A program made the position numbers and the translations under genes. Below the pieces are notes generated by a model. The model made no database searches, was not told the DNA's origin, and saw only the letters and a list, made by a program, of their open reading frames with translations. From CALFCE01 sp964411665 (GTDB taxonomy: Bacteria > Pseudomonadota > Gammaproteobacteria > Granulosicoccales > Granulosicoccaceae): a stretch of DNA of 64,000 nucleotides. Below, piece after piece: positions 36,270 through 45,306 of this stretch. The stretch covers positions 1 through 64,000 of the forward strand of contig CAYPMR010000005.1 of the NCBI GenBank assembly GCA_964411665.1, given 5' to 3'. Position 1 is the stretch's first letter. Every line of letters starts with the position of its first letter.

Positions 36270-36908
36270 TTATTCGTCTGCGTCGAGATATCTGTACGTA
36301 GTTGCAAGCAGGTCCATCTTGAGTTTGCTCAATTCTGGTTCGTCGTCGCCAGATTTACTACCTCTGGCTTGGACTGCAGCGATATCTATCTTGCTTAAGG
36401 TGACGATCCGGGGAAGCGCTGCCAGTCCACTGATAAATTGTCCGAATTGATGATACTGACCGGTAACACTGATCTTGATTGGATATTCAGCGTAGAATTC
36501 TCGAGGAATTTCAGTGTCTGGTTTGAAATATTCAACTTCAAGTCCACTAGCTACACTGGTTTGAGACAAATCAACTAGCAGACTTTCTATATCTGTTTTG
36601 TTGGGTAGCTGCCGCAACATGATGTTGAAAGTTTTTTCCATATCGGCAAGTTGTTCGACATAAGCTTCGCGGTTTGCCGCCTTCGCCTGTTCAGAATCAA
36701 ATTTTGCACGCAATTCCTGTTCTTTGCGTTCCAACAAAGCTTGCTTGTCGAAAGTAGGAATGGTTTTGTAGTATGTGATCCCGGCGATAATAATTGCGCC
36801 AACAAGTAGCATTAACAAAGCCCTTATAAACAAGGGAGCAGTGCCTAATCGTTTCATGTCTTCGGAATCAAAATTCCGAAGATCATTTATCGTGTCACTA
36901 AAGGCCAT
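36270..36908 (-). CDS. pilO: type IV pilus assembly protein PilO
   Basis: A 212-residue inner-membrane protein with one N-terminal transmembrane helix (PLFIRALLMLLVGAIIIAG), a periplasmic coiled coil and a ferredoxin-like domain (FYAEYPIKISVTGQYHQFG). It pairs with PilN to align the pilus machine with PilQ. The start overlaps the end of pilN by 11 bases. Confidence 0.94.
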   Translation of the reverse strand: MAFSDTINDLRNFDSEDMKRLGTAPLFIRALLMLLVGAIIIAGITYYKTIPTFDKQALLERKEQELRAKFDSEQAKAANREAYVEQLADMEKTFNIMLRQLPNKTDIESLLVDLSQTSVASGLEVEYFKPDTEIPREFYAEYPIKISVTGQYHQFGQFISGLAALPRIVTLSKIDIAAVQARGSKSGDDEPELSKLKMDLLATTYRYLDADE

Positions 36909-37470
36909 TTACGTCTTCCTCATTCTGATTGGGTACGACTTGGTACAAGTTCATTTTGAAAGTACTGAATCCGTCTGTTTTATTCGCCTCAATCAGTTCA
37001 AGCGTTGGATTCTTTAAAAAATTACTTTGATCAAGCCTTCTCATCAGTGCAGAGACTCGTGCATTTGATTCTGCTCTACCTTCTATGATCAGCTGATCCT
37101 GCGCTTGCTGGTTCATCGACGTCAAATACACTCCGTCTGGCAAGTTTTCAGCTACTTCCTGAAACAAGTGAACAACCTGTGGTCGCAGCGACTGTAAATC
37201 CTGAACAACCTCCATTCTGGACAGCAGGTTATTTTTTGTTTCCTCAAGCTTTTCTATTTCTTTAAGTTCCAGTTGAAGTTGCGCTATTTCTTGATTCAAT
37301 CGATCGTTGCGAGATTGCTGGAATGCAACCTCGTCATCAGCATATTTAAAACCGGCAAAGCCGATTGCTGCAGCGATCAACGCTGCTATGCCAATTGCCA
37401 CACCGAATTCAAGGTTTTTTTCCTTGCGATGAGTTTCGCGCCAGGGCAGTAAATTTATATTTGTCGACAT
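36898..37470 (-). CDS. pilN: type IV pilus assembly protein PilN
   Basis: A 190-residue inner-membrane protein. The cytoplasmic N-terminus INLLPWRETHRKEKN is the conserved PilM-binding motif; one transmembrane helix and a periplasmic coiled coil follow. I start at the ATG at 37470, whose A is shared with the pilM stop (TAATG), rather than the longer upstream frame, because that gives the conserved N-terminus MSTNINLLPWRE and implies coupling. Confidence 0.95.
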   Translation of the reverse strand: MSTNINLLPWRETHRKEKNLEFGVAIGIAALIAAAIGFAGFKYADDEVAFQQSRNDRLNQEIAQLQLELKEIEKLEETKNNLLSRMEVVQDLQSLRPQVVHLFQEVAENLPDGVYLTSMNQQAQDQLIIEGRAESNARVSALMRRLDQSNFLKNPTLELIEANKTDGFSTFKMNLYQVVPNQNEEDVNGL

Positions 37471-38531
37471 TAGCTCATACCTCGCATAGCCAGCCCACAA
37501 GCGATCATCATTGCCGGGCCATCATCAATTAAGCGTTGTTGTGGTATGTCAGAGGCCACAGCCAACTCTGAAAAAGGGTCGGCGATAATGGTTGGTGTGC
37601 CGATGCGTTGCTCAATTAGTTCAGCAACACCCGGGATGCCTGTAGATCCACCTGCCAGAATGATTTGATCAACATAATCATTTTTGTCGGCAGAGAAGAA
37701 AAATTGCAGAAATCGATTAGCCTGTTGAACCATCAGATCTCTAAATGGTTCCAGTACTTCTGGTTCGTAGTTGTCAGGTAAACCTCCAACTCGTTTGACT
37801 CGACCTGCATCTTCGTAAGACAGACCGTAGCGACGCATTATTTCTTCAGTGAGTTGTTTGCCACCAAAGGGCTGTTCACGTGTATAGATAAGTTTTTGGT
37901 CACGCAACACGCAGAGGCTGGTCATGCTTGCGCCGATATCCAGGATGGCGACAGTCTGATCGCGACCTTCATCCTTGATCTGATGACTGATCAGATCGAA
38001 AGCGCCAACCACAGAGTAGGGTTCGATGTCGACGACAGATACATTCATGCCACCAATTTCTGCTGCAGCCGTTCTGTCTTCGACGTTTTCACTACGAGAT
38101 GCAGCGAGAAGAACATCTACATTGCCGTAGGAATCTTCTGACGGCCCAATTACATGAAAGTCGAGATTGACCTCTTCGAGCGCGTAAGGGATGTACTGAT
38201 CAGCCTCAAGCTGTATCTGTGCCTCCATCTCATGATCTTTTAGATCCGCAGGCATCTGAATAACTTTGGTTATAACCATGGCACTGGGTACCGCTACAGC
38301 GCAATTCTTTGTTCGTGTGCCTGAACGCTTGACAGCGCGACGTATAGCATCACCTACCGCTTCAATGTCTTGAAGATTTTTCTCATCGACCGCATTTGCA
38401 GGCAGAGGCTCAACTGTATAGTTGACAACCTTCAAGCCGGTCTTTTTGGCAGCCTTGAACTCGAGCAATTTTACTGATGTGGCCGTTATATCGAGACCAA
38501 CCAGACCTTTGGATTTTGAAAGTAGTGACAT
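37470..38531 (-). CDS. pilM: type IV pilus assembly ATPase-fold protein PilM
   Basis: A 353-residue actin-like (FtsA-fold) cytoplasmic protein that binds the PilN N-terminus. Characteristic segments are GLVGLDITATSVKLLE at the N-terminus, VAILDIGASMTSLCVL in the middle and IILAGGSTGIPGVAELI near the end. It is the first gene of the pil operon and diverges from ponA across a 232-base gap, the standard arrangement. AAGG lies close before the ATG. Confidence 0.96.
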   Translation of the reverse strand: MSLLSKSKGLVGLDITATSVKLLEFKAAKKTGLKVVNYTVEPLPANAVDEKNLQDIEAVGDAIRRAVKRSGTRTKNCAVAVPSAMVITKVIQMPADLKDHEMEAQIQLEADQYIPYALEEVNLDFHVIGPSEDSYGNVDVLLAASRSENVEDRTAAAEIGGMNVSVVDIEPYSVVGAFDLISHQIKDEGRDQTVAILDIGASMTSLCVLRDQKLIYTREQPFGGKQLTEEIMRRYGLSYEDAGRVKRVGGLPDNYEPEVLEPFRDLMVQQANRFLQFFFSADKNDYVDQIILAGGSTGIPGVAELIEQRIGTPTIIADPFSELAVASDIPQQRLIDDGPAMMIACGLAMRGMS

Positions 38532-38730
38532 AGCCTTAGCGTCGTGGCTCCAGTCGGGTTACATTAATGGTGTGCACAAACATCGGATATTATCTTTTCG
38601 TTGAAAGAAGGCTGCTCTGAACGGAAATGCCTTCAATCGGCTGTAGTACTTAAACTTTGTGACAAATTACTGTCTTTTTTACCGAAATTTTGCAATTTCG
38701 CCCGTCTGCACGGTTAACCTGATCCTGTGT

Positions 38731-38739
38731 TGATATAAT
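38731..38739 (+). promoter_or_regulatory. extended -10 promoter element for ponA
   Basis: TGATATAAT forms a perfect extended -10 (TG-n-TATAAT) 25 bases upstream of the ponA start. No good -35 box stands at the usual distance, which is typical of extended -10 promoters. Confidence 0.5.
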
Positions 38740-38763
38740 TCGCGCACTCAATTGGAGTAAACA

Positions 38764-41325
38764 TTGTTCATGCCAAAAAGTACGTCGATTATCGGCAGGT
38801 TATTTAAATGGTTATTTATTGCAGGATTCGTGTTCACCTTGTGCATAGTCGGTTTAGGGGTGTACCTGTACCAAAGTGTTGACCGCGATCTGCCGCCGGT
38901 AGATAGCCTGCGCGACGTTCAGTTGCAAATACCGCTCCGTGTGTACACAAACGATGGTGAGCTAATAGCGGAATATGGCGAAAAACGCCGTGAACCAGTG
39001 TCGATCTCCGCTGTCCCCAAAGTACTGACAGATGCGATTTTGGCGTCAGAGGATGATGCGTTTCGTTCTCATCCGGGTGTAAGCGTCAAAGGTCTAGCAC
39101 GGGCCGCTGTCAATCTGATCAAGACCGGTGAAAAAGGACAGGGTGGTAGTACTATAACCATGCAGGTCGCGCGCAACTTCTTTCTCTCGCGCGAGAAAAC
39201 CTACTCCCGAAAACTCAACGAGATCTTCCTGGCATTGCGTATAGAACGTGAGCTCAGCAAGGACGATATCCTTGAGCTGTACATGAACAAGATTTATCTG
39301 GGTAACCGCTCATACGGTTTCGCAGCAGCAGCCAAGGTGTATTACGGCAAACCGATACAGGACATCAATCTTGCGGAAGCGGCAATGTTGGCCGGGCTGC
39401 CAAAAGCACCTTCACGTTACAACCCGATTATCAATCCAGAGCGTGCTCTGTTAAGACGCAACTATGTGTTACGGCGATTGAACGAACTGGGCTGGATAAG
39501 TCAGGCAGAATATGACGAGACAATTGATGCGCCGGTAACGGCAAGCCTGCACTTCTCTCGTCCTGACGCTGAAGCACATTACGTTGGCGAGATGGCGCGC
39601 GCGCGCATCAAGGAACTGTACGGTGATCGCTGGTCGACAGCCGGTCTTAACGTTTATACAACACTTGTGGGCAAGCAACAACGTGCAGCTAATAAAGCGT
39701 TGCGTGGTGCATTGTATGCCTATGAAAAGCGCCACGGCTATACCGGGCCGATCGGCAAGCTGGACCCTGAACTATGGGACGACCCCGAAGCCCTTTCCGA
39801 AGCGCTGGGTGAATTCAGCACATACGGTGAATTGTTACCGGCGGTTGCGCTCAGTGTCACAGATGTTGATGCAATTGTGCGCACAGCTGACGGGACGAAT
39901 CATCAATTGTCCTTCGAAGAAGATATAGCCTGGGCTCGTGAACGTATCGCCATAGATAAACTGGGTGACGAACTGACCACTGCCGGTGAAGTTCTTCAAC
40001 TGGGCGATGTGATCTATTTATGGAGCGATCAGAACGGCAATGTAACTATGGTTCAGGAGCCCCAGGTCGAAGGCGCTTTGGTTGCCATGGATGCTTCCAG
40101 TGGTCGTATTCAAGCGCTTGTTGGAGGCTTTGATTTCAGACGCAGTAAATTTAACCGGGTAACGCAAGCCAAGCGACAGCCAGGATCAACCTTCAAGCCT
40201 TTTATTTACTCTGCAGCGCTGGAGCAGGGTGATACAGCAGCAACGATATACAACGATGCACCTGTTGTTTTTCATGATGATGCACTTGAGGGTGAATGGC
40301 GTCCACAAAATTACAGCGGTAGATTTTACGGGCCGACGCGTTTGCGCGAAGCCCTGGTCAAATCACTTAATCTGGTTTCAATTCGTGTGTTGCGTGAAAT
40401 TGGTGTTGAGTCTGCGGTCGATCATGCGAAACGCTTTGGTTTTGCAGAGTCGTCTATGCCGCCTGATCTGTCATTGGCACTGGGTAGTGCGACAGTGACA
40501 CCCCTGGAGATTACTACCGGTTTCAGCGTGTTTGCCAATTCGGGCTATTTGGTCGAGCCGTATTTCATTGACAGGATCGAAGATTCAAAAGGCGTGCTTG
40601 TCTATCATGCGCCTGATGTGGTGCTCTGTGACACTTGCGATGCTGCACAAATCAATCCACTGGCCAAAGAGGTCGGCGCTCAGACTCATAACGCCACAGA
40701 CAGCGTCAGTGAAAGTGACAACGCAGATGCAAACAGTGATGACATATTGCATCCGCAAATCATCACCTCGGTAGATGCGCCACGTGTGATAGATCAGCGC
40801 AATGCCTACATCATGCGCAGCATGCTGCAGGAAGTAACGACCCGTGGCACCGGGCGAAAAGCGGCGGAACTCGGTCGTAGTGATCTTGGTGGTAAAACCG
40901 GCACCACAAACAACCAACTCGATGCCTGGTTTGCAGGTTTTGGGGCCAATATGGTCGCTACCGCCTGGGTTGGTTCCGATGGGCTGACGCCGCTTGGTCG
41001 GCTTGAAGCGGGCGGCCGTGTTGCCTTGCCCATGTGGATGGATTTTATGGCCGAGTCTCTACCGGATTACCCGCTAGCGTCCCCACAGGAACCGGACGGT
41101 ATCAAGACTGTTCGAATCGATCGCTCTACCGGTGAAGCGGTCAGCGGTGCTGATTCATCGATACTGGAAATGTTCTTTAGCGAGAATGCACCGGCCACTG
41201 CGCGCAGCCAATCGACGTTCACCAGTAGCGGCAACGGCACCAATGCCGGCGTTACGATCAGTAATCCACCGGTTACCCGGGCGGAAAAAAAGACGGCTAA
41301 AGAGAAGGTAGAAGACCTGTTTTGA
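38764..41325 (+). CDS. ponA: penicillin-binding protein 1A
   Basis: A bifunctional peptidoglycan synthase of about 853 residues. One transmembrane helix is followed by a GT51 glycosyltransferase domain (ILASEDDAFRSHPGVS, then GGSTITMQVARNFFLSREKTYSRK), an OB-like insert, and the transpeptidase domain with the active serine in RQPGSTFKPFIYSAAL and the KTGTT motif. The TTG at 38764 has GGAG at six bases, while the ATG at 38770 is 12 bases away, so TTG may be the true start. It diverges from pilM and converges on hemE. Confidence 0.95.
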   Translation: MFMPKSTSIIGRLFKWLFIAGFVFTLCIVGLGVYLYQSVDRDLPPVDSLRDVQLQIPLRVYTNDGELIAEYGEKRREPVSISAVPKVLTDAILASEDDAFRSHPGVSVKGLARAAVNLIKTGEKGQGGSTITMQVARNFFLSREKTYSRKLNEIFLALRIERELSKDDILELYMNKIYLGNRSYGFAAAAKVYYGKPIQDINLAEAAMLAGLPKAPSRYNPIINPERALLRRNYVLRRLNELGWISQAEYDETIDAPVTASLHFSRPDAEAHYVGEMARARIKELYGDRWSTAGLNVYTTLVGKQQRAANKALRGALYAYEKRHGYTGPIGKLDPELWDDPEALSEALGEFSTYGELLPAVALSVTDVDAIVRTADGTNHQLSFEEDIAWARERIAIDKLGDELTTAGEVLQLGDVIYLWSDQNGNVTMVQEPQVEGALVAMDASSGRIQALVGGFDFRRSKFNRVTQAKRQPGSTFKPFIYSAALEQGDTAATIYNDAPVVFHDDALEGEWRPQNYSGRFYGPTRLREALVKSLNLVSIRVLREIGVESAVDHAKRFGFAESSMPPDLSLALGSATVTPLEITTGFSVFANSGYLVEPYFIDRIEDSKGVLVYHAPDVVLCDTCDAAQINPLAKEVGAQTHNATDSVSESDNADANSDDILHPQIITSVDAPRVIDQRNAYIMRSMLQEVTTRGTGRKAAELGRSDLGGKTGTTNNQLDAWFAGFGANMVATAWVGSDGLTPLGRLEAGGRVALPMWMDFMAESLPDYPLASPQEPDGIKTVRIDRSTGEAVSGADSSILEMFFSENAPATARSQSTFTSSGNGTNAGVTISNPPVTRAEKKTAKEKVEDLF

Positions 41326-41397
41326 CGGCTGTTAACCCAGGCTCCGGTCATAACAAAGTTTAGAGCTTGGGCCCGTACTGAGTTGCAACTCACTTAC

Positions 41398-41430
41398 AAC
41401 TTACTTGCAACTTATTTGCAACTTATTTGT
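41398..41430. repeat. 11-bp tandem repeat, 3 copies
   Basis: Units AACTTACTTGC, AACTTATTTGC and AACTTATTTGT run from 41398 to 41430, entering the last codons of hemE. It lies in the short convergent gap between ponA and hemE. Confidence 0.8.
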
Positions 41431-42481
41431 AACTGAGCGAGCGCACCGACTGAAGCATCAGAGCCAGATTGTCCGGGTCGACATGTTGGTGAATACCATG
41501 GCCCAGGTTGAACACGTGACCGGGTCCGTCACCAAAACTTGTCAGTACTTTTTCGACTTCTGCATGGATTGTTTCGGCTGAACCGTAAAGAACGGACGGA
41601 TCCAGATTGCCTTGTAGTGCAACTCGGTCACCCGTCAACCGACGTGCATCGGCAAGTTCGGTAGTCCAGTCCACTCCCACAGCATCGCAACCTGTCTGAG
41701 CAATTTTGTCCAGCCATAGACCCCCGTTTTTGGTGAACAGTGTCAGCGGGACTTGAGTGCCATTGTAAGTGCGTTGTAGTTTGTCAACGATCAGCGCCAT
41801 GTAGTGCAAAGAGTATTCGAGATAGCGCTCGCGCGATAGCACGCCTCCCCAGGTATCAAAAATCATTAAGGATTGAGCGCCGGCGGCGATTTGAGCGTTC
41901 AGGTAATCGGCAACCGAGTTCGCCACCTTCTCAAGCAAACTGTGCATTAATTGTGGTTCGCTAAACATCAGGCCTTTGATCTTTGAGAAGTCTTTTGTTC
42001 CTCCACCTTCAACCATATAGGTGGCGAGTGTCCAGGGACTGCCTGAAAATCCGATTAGCGGTACCTTTCCATCAATTTCCCTACGTGTCAGACTGATTGC
42101 ATCCATGACATAACGTAAGTCTTCTGCAGGATCCAGTGTGGGCAGGCTATCAATACTTTTTTTATCGCGTATCGGGTTGGAAAATTTTGGTCCTTCGCCT
42201 TGCTCAAAATGCAGGCCTAGTCCCATGGCGTCCGGGATGGTCAGGATATCGGAGAAAATAATTGAAGCATCGAGATCAAAACGTCGTAACGGTTGTAGTG
42301 TTACTTCGCAGGCAAGTTCGGGTGTTGTGCAAAGGGTCATAAAATCCCCGGCCTTCGCTCTTACTTCACGATACTCAGGCAGATACCTGCCGGCTTGGCG
42401 CATCACCCACACGGGAGTTCGCTCGACGCTCTCTCGCATAAGTGCACGTAAGTAGAGGTCGTTTTTCAGTTCGGGATACAC
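41423..42481 (-). CDS. hemE: uroporphyrinogen decarboxylase
   Basis: Decarboxylates uroporphyrinogen III to coproporphyrinogen III in haem synthesis. The N-terminal motif RTPVWVMRQAGRYLPEYR and the segment LIGFSGSPWTLATYMVEG are diagnostic; the catalytic Asp is in IFSDILTIPDAMGL. The 352 residues are normal. It follows gltD by about 100 bases on the same strand, matching the usual gltD-hemE neighbourhood but detached from gltB. Confidence 0.97.
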   Translation of the reverse strand: MYPELKNDLYLRALMRESVERTPVWVMRQAGRYLPEYREVRAKAGDFMTLCTTPELACEVTLQPLRRFDLDASIIFSDILTIPDAMGLGLHFEQGEGPKFSNPIRDKKSIDSLPTLDPAEDLRYVMDAISLTRREIDGKVPLIGFSGSPWTLATYMVEGGGTKDFSKIKGLMFSEPQLMHSLLEKVANSVADYLNAQIAAGAQSLMIFDTWGGVLSRERYLEYSLHYMALIVDKLQRTYNGTQVPLTLFTKNGGLWLDKIAQTGCDAVGVDWTTELADARRLTGDRVALQGNLDPSVLYGSAETIHAEVEKVLTSFGDGPGHVFNLGHGIHQHVDPDNLALMLQSVRSLSYK

Positions 42482-42584
42482 GTCAGTGCTGCTCGTATGT
42501 CGTGTTACTTAATATTCGATTTAAATATATGCCTGCGAGGGATCCAGCTGCGATCAACGGTGCTGACTAGTCGCTCAGGCAAGG

Positions 42585-44000
42585 TTACACGGCAAGGTAG
42601 TCGATAATACCGGTTGCTGCATTGCGACCCTCGAAAACAGCAGTGACGACAAGGTCTGAGCCTCGAACCATATCCCCGCCGGAGAAAACTTTCTCATTGC
42701 TTGTCTGATGCATGGGACTATCTTCGCTGGTTTCCCCTGCCACCAGTATATGTCCGCGTTTGTCGGTGTTGATCCCGAAATCGTCCAGCCAGCTGGCGGG
42801 ACTCGGACGGAAACCGAAGGCGATCAGCACGGCGTCTGCAGCGATGATTTCTTCCGAGCCCGGTACGATTTCAGGCATGGCGCGACCTCGCTCGTCTGGT
42901 TCACCCAGGCGCGTAGTGGCAAGCTTTACACCTTCCACTTTATCCTTGCCGACTATTTCTACGGGCTGTTTATTCCACAGAAATTGCACACCCTCTTCGC
43001 GAGCGTTTTTAACTTCACGTCGTGACCCTGGCATGTTTTCGCGGTCTCTTCTGTAAGCACAAGTAACTGAACTTGCGCCCTGGCGTACGGCTGTGCGGTT
43101 GCAATCCATGGCTGTATCACCACCGCCAAGGACGACTACCTGTTTGCCCTTTAAATCGATGTGTTCGCCCTTATCAGGCCAGTTGTATTGATGATTAACA
43201 TTGCTTATCAGATAGGGTAATGAATCATATACGCCGGGTAATTGTTCACCCGGAAATCCACCTTTCATATAGGTGTAGGTCCCCATACCCAGAAACACAG
43301 CATCGTAGTGTTCCAGTAGTTTCTCGAAGGGCACATCTTCGCCCACGGTAGTACCTAATTGAAATTGTACGCCCATGTGTTCGAGGATCTCACGGCGTTT
43401 AAAAACGACTTCTTTTTCCAGTTTGAAGGGTGGGATGCCGTAGGTAAGCAGGCCACCGATCTCTTTGTAGCTGTCGAAGACCACGGCTTGTATGCCGTTT
43501 CTGGCAAGCACGTCGGCACATCCGAGACCAGCAGGACCGGCGCCAACAATAGCAACACGTTTGCCTGTGGCAGTCACCGAAGACATATCCGGCATCCAGC
43601 CGAGCTTCAGGGCTTCATCTGTAATGTATTTTTCAATTGATCCAATCGTTACCGCACCAAAGCCGTCATTCAGTGTGCAAGCGCCTTCGCACAATCGATC
43701 CTGCGGACAAACCCGCCCGCACATCTCTGGCAAGGAATTGGTGCGATGAGACATCTCCGCAGCTTCAAGGAGGTTGCCCTCGCTGATTAATTGCAACCAA
43801 TTCGGAATGTAGTTATGTACCGGGCACTTCCATTCACAATAGGGATTGCCGCAGTGCAGACATCGGGCCGCCTGAGACGCTGCCTGATCTGCATCGAACT
43901 GACCATAAATCTCGCGATAGTCCTGAACGCGGATTTCAACCTCGGTTTTCGCTGGATCCTGACGTGGTGCATCCAGAAATTGAAAATGATTTTTTGTCAT
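42585..44000 (-). CDS. gltD: glutamate synthase (NADPH) small chain
   Basis: A 471-residue flavoprotein that feeds NADPH electrons to GltB. Two [4Fe-4S] clusters are held by cysteines in CLHCGNPYCEWKCP and CGRVCPQDRLCEGAC. The FAD and NADPH folds show VAIVGAGPAGLGCADVLA and VVVLGGGDTAMDC. It lies 14 kb from gltB with the whole pil-aro block between them, and directly follows yqeY, so the two GOGAT subunits must be expressed from separate transcripts. Confidence 0.97.
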   Translation of the reverse strand: MTKNHFQFLDAPRQDPAKTEVEIRVQDYREIYGQFDADQAASQAARCLHCGNPYCEWKCPVHNYIPNWLQLISEGNLLEAAEMSHRTNSLPEMCGRVCPQDRLCEGACTLNDGFGAVTIGSIEKYITDEALKLGWMPDMSSVTATGKRVAIVGAGPAGLGCADVLARNGIQAVVFDSYKEIGGLLTYGIPPFKLEKEVVFKRREILEHMGVQFQLGTTVGEDVPFEKLLEHYDAVFLGMGTYTYMKGGFPGEQLPGVYDSLPYLISNVNHQYNWPDKGEHIDLKGKQVVVLGGGDTAMDCNRTAVRQGASSVTCAYRRDRENMPGSRREVKNAREEGVQFLWNKQPVEIVGKDKVEGVKLATTRLGEPDERGRAMPEIVPGSEEIIAADAVLIAFGFRPSPASWLDDFGINTDKRGHILVAGETSEDSPMHQTSNEKVFSGGDMVRGSDLVVTAVFEGRNAATGIIDYLAV

Positions 44001-44085
44001 AAAGTGCCTTGAAGTCCGTTAACCCTTCGCTAGTAGTCCGATCTGCCAGCGGGTCCGGCCGGGGTATCACATCTTATTGTTTGTT

Positions 44086-44556
44086 CTAAAGCGCGCTTAA
44101 AAGGTTTTTTACCATTGCGCTGACTTCGCCCATGTCTGCCTTGCCCTGAATTTTGGGTTTTAAGGTGTTCATGACTTTACCCATATCCTTTATTGACGAT
44201 GCACCCGACTCATCAATGCATTGTTTGATCATGGGTTCGATTTCCTCGATAGGTAAAGCGGCAGGCATGTACTCGCGGATAATGCTTACCTCTGCTTCCT
44301 CTTGCGCAAGCAAATCGTCGCGTCCGGCTTTTTCGTACTGGATGATGGATTCTTTGCGCTGCTTGAGCATTTTTTCGAGTACGCTGAGTGTCGCGTCGTC
44401 ATCAAGCTCCTGACGTTCGTCGACTTCGCGTTGCTTGATGGCTGCCGACACCAATCTTAATGTTGCCAGACGCTCTTTATCTTTGGCTTTCATGGCAACC
44501 TTGATGTCATCAAGGATGCGAGTGCGAGTTGTCTCTTGCGATGTGTTGTCTGTCAT
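44086..44556 (-). CDS. yqeY: GatB/YqeY domain protein
   Basis: A 156-residue helical protein matching the YqeY family, whose domain is also the tRNA-binding tail of GatB. The pattern VAMKAKDKERLATLRLV, the ESIIQYEKAGRDDLLAQEE segment and the C-terminal GKVMNTLKPKIQGKAD are typical. Its place downstream of rpsU is conserved, but dnaG, which normally follows, is missing here. Confidence 0.93.
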   Translation of the reverse strand: MTDNTSQETTRTRILDDIKVAMKAKDKERLATLRLVSAAIKQREVDERQELDDDATLSVLEKMLKQRKESIIQYEKAGRDDLLAQEEAEVSIIREYMPAALPIEEIEPMIKQCIDESGASSIKDMGKVMNTLKPKIQGKADMGEVSAMVKNLLSAL

Positions 44557-44875
44557 AACTTCAACCTTTGTGGTCGCGCAATGAGCGGTCTGCCAACATG
44601 GGGTCGGCTGATGACCTATTGTCCGGGAGTGCAGCCGTGCTACTTCGAACCCAGGTGTTTAGCTTACCTCAAGTTTGCTCGAGATTACCTGAAGGGGGTG
44701 GGAGTATTGCCAGATTCAGGTTCTGTGGCGCTAGCCCGGCAATGACCGGACCTTACACACAAGTCACACAAATCGAACAGTCGCTCTGACAAACTGCGAC
44801 GCAGCCGCGTTGCAGCAAAGTGGGCATCGGGCTGGAAAAGCAGGCTTGGCTGATACTGATTAAAACGATGTTTGA
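44557..44875. other. gap between yqeY and rpsU
   Basis: A 319-base gap between two genes that are usually close. I find no gene, tRNA or obvious terminator in it. Confidence 0.45.
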
Positions 44876-45091
44876 TCAATACATTCGTACGCGGCGGGCG
44901 TTTTCTTTAGCGAGTTTTTTCTGATGTCGCTTGACCGCAGCAGCAGCTTTTCGCTTTCGCTCGGAGGTTGGTTTTTCGTAGAATTCCCGGCGTCGGGTTT
45001 CAGTTAATACCCCGGCTTTCTCACAGGCGCGCTTGAAGCGGCGCAACGCCATTTCAAAGGGTTCGTTTTCTTTGACACGCACAGCAGGCAT
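44876..45091 (-). CDS. rpsU: 30S ribosomal protein S21
   Basis: A 71-residue very basic ribosomal protein, starting MPAVRVKENEPFEMALRRF and ending in a Lys/Arg-rich tail (KKLAKENARRVRMY), exactly the S21 pattern. I start at the ATG at 45091, because the upstream 24 residues of the longer frame are not part of S21. The promoter is at 45144-45171, and a mobile element begins 98 bases upstream of the start codon. Confidence 0.97.
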   Translation of the reverse strand: MPAVRVKENEPFEMALRRFKRACEKAGVLTETRRREFYEKPTSERKRKAAAAVKRHQKKLAKENARRVRMY

Positions 45092-45143
45092 AGAGCATCT
45101 ATTCCTTAAGGTTTGACTTATATTTTGGTGCAGACAGCCCGTT

Positions 45144-45171
45144 AGTATACACTGCGGCCGCATTAATTCAA
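45144..45171 (-). promoter_or_regulatory. sigma-70 promoter of rpsU
   Basis: On the minus strand: -35 TTGAAT (45166-45171), 16-base spacer, -10 TATACT (45144-45149). It is about 50 bases upstream of the rpsU start. The left end of the mobile element (45189) is only 18 bases beyond the -35 box, so the insertion spared this promoter. Confidence 0.6.
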
Positions 45172-45180
45172 AACACTACC

Positions 45181-45188
45181 CTGCAGTA
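45181..45188. repeat. target site duplication, left copy
   Basis: CTGCAGTA directly abuts the left terminal repeat and is repeated exactly at 49413-49420 after the right terminal repeat. Eight bases is the size made by IS1-type and IS1595-type elements. Confidence 0.93.
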
Positions 45189-45206
45189 GGTAGTGTCCTA
45201 ATAAAA
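45189..45206. repeat. left terminal inverted repeat
   Basis: GGTAGTGTCCTAATAAAA, a perfect 18-base inverse match to 49395-49412. The GGT start is typical of IS1-type ends. Confidence 0.95.
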
Positions 45207-45306
45207 ATGAATGAATTACTGCATGCACATCTAAAGCCAGTAAACGGAATTATTCCTCTGTTTTGCCGCTTTAAAGGGTTTCATCGTGACCGATGAAAGC
45301 GGACAT

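Noticed and set aside
44557..44875. possible tRNA between yqeY and rpsU
   Set aside because: I looked for paired arms and a TTC-type loop and found no cloverleaf.
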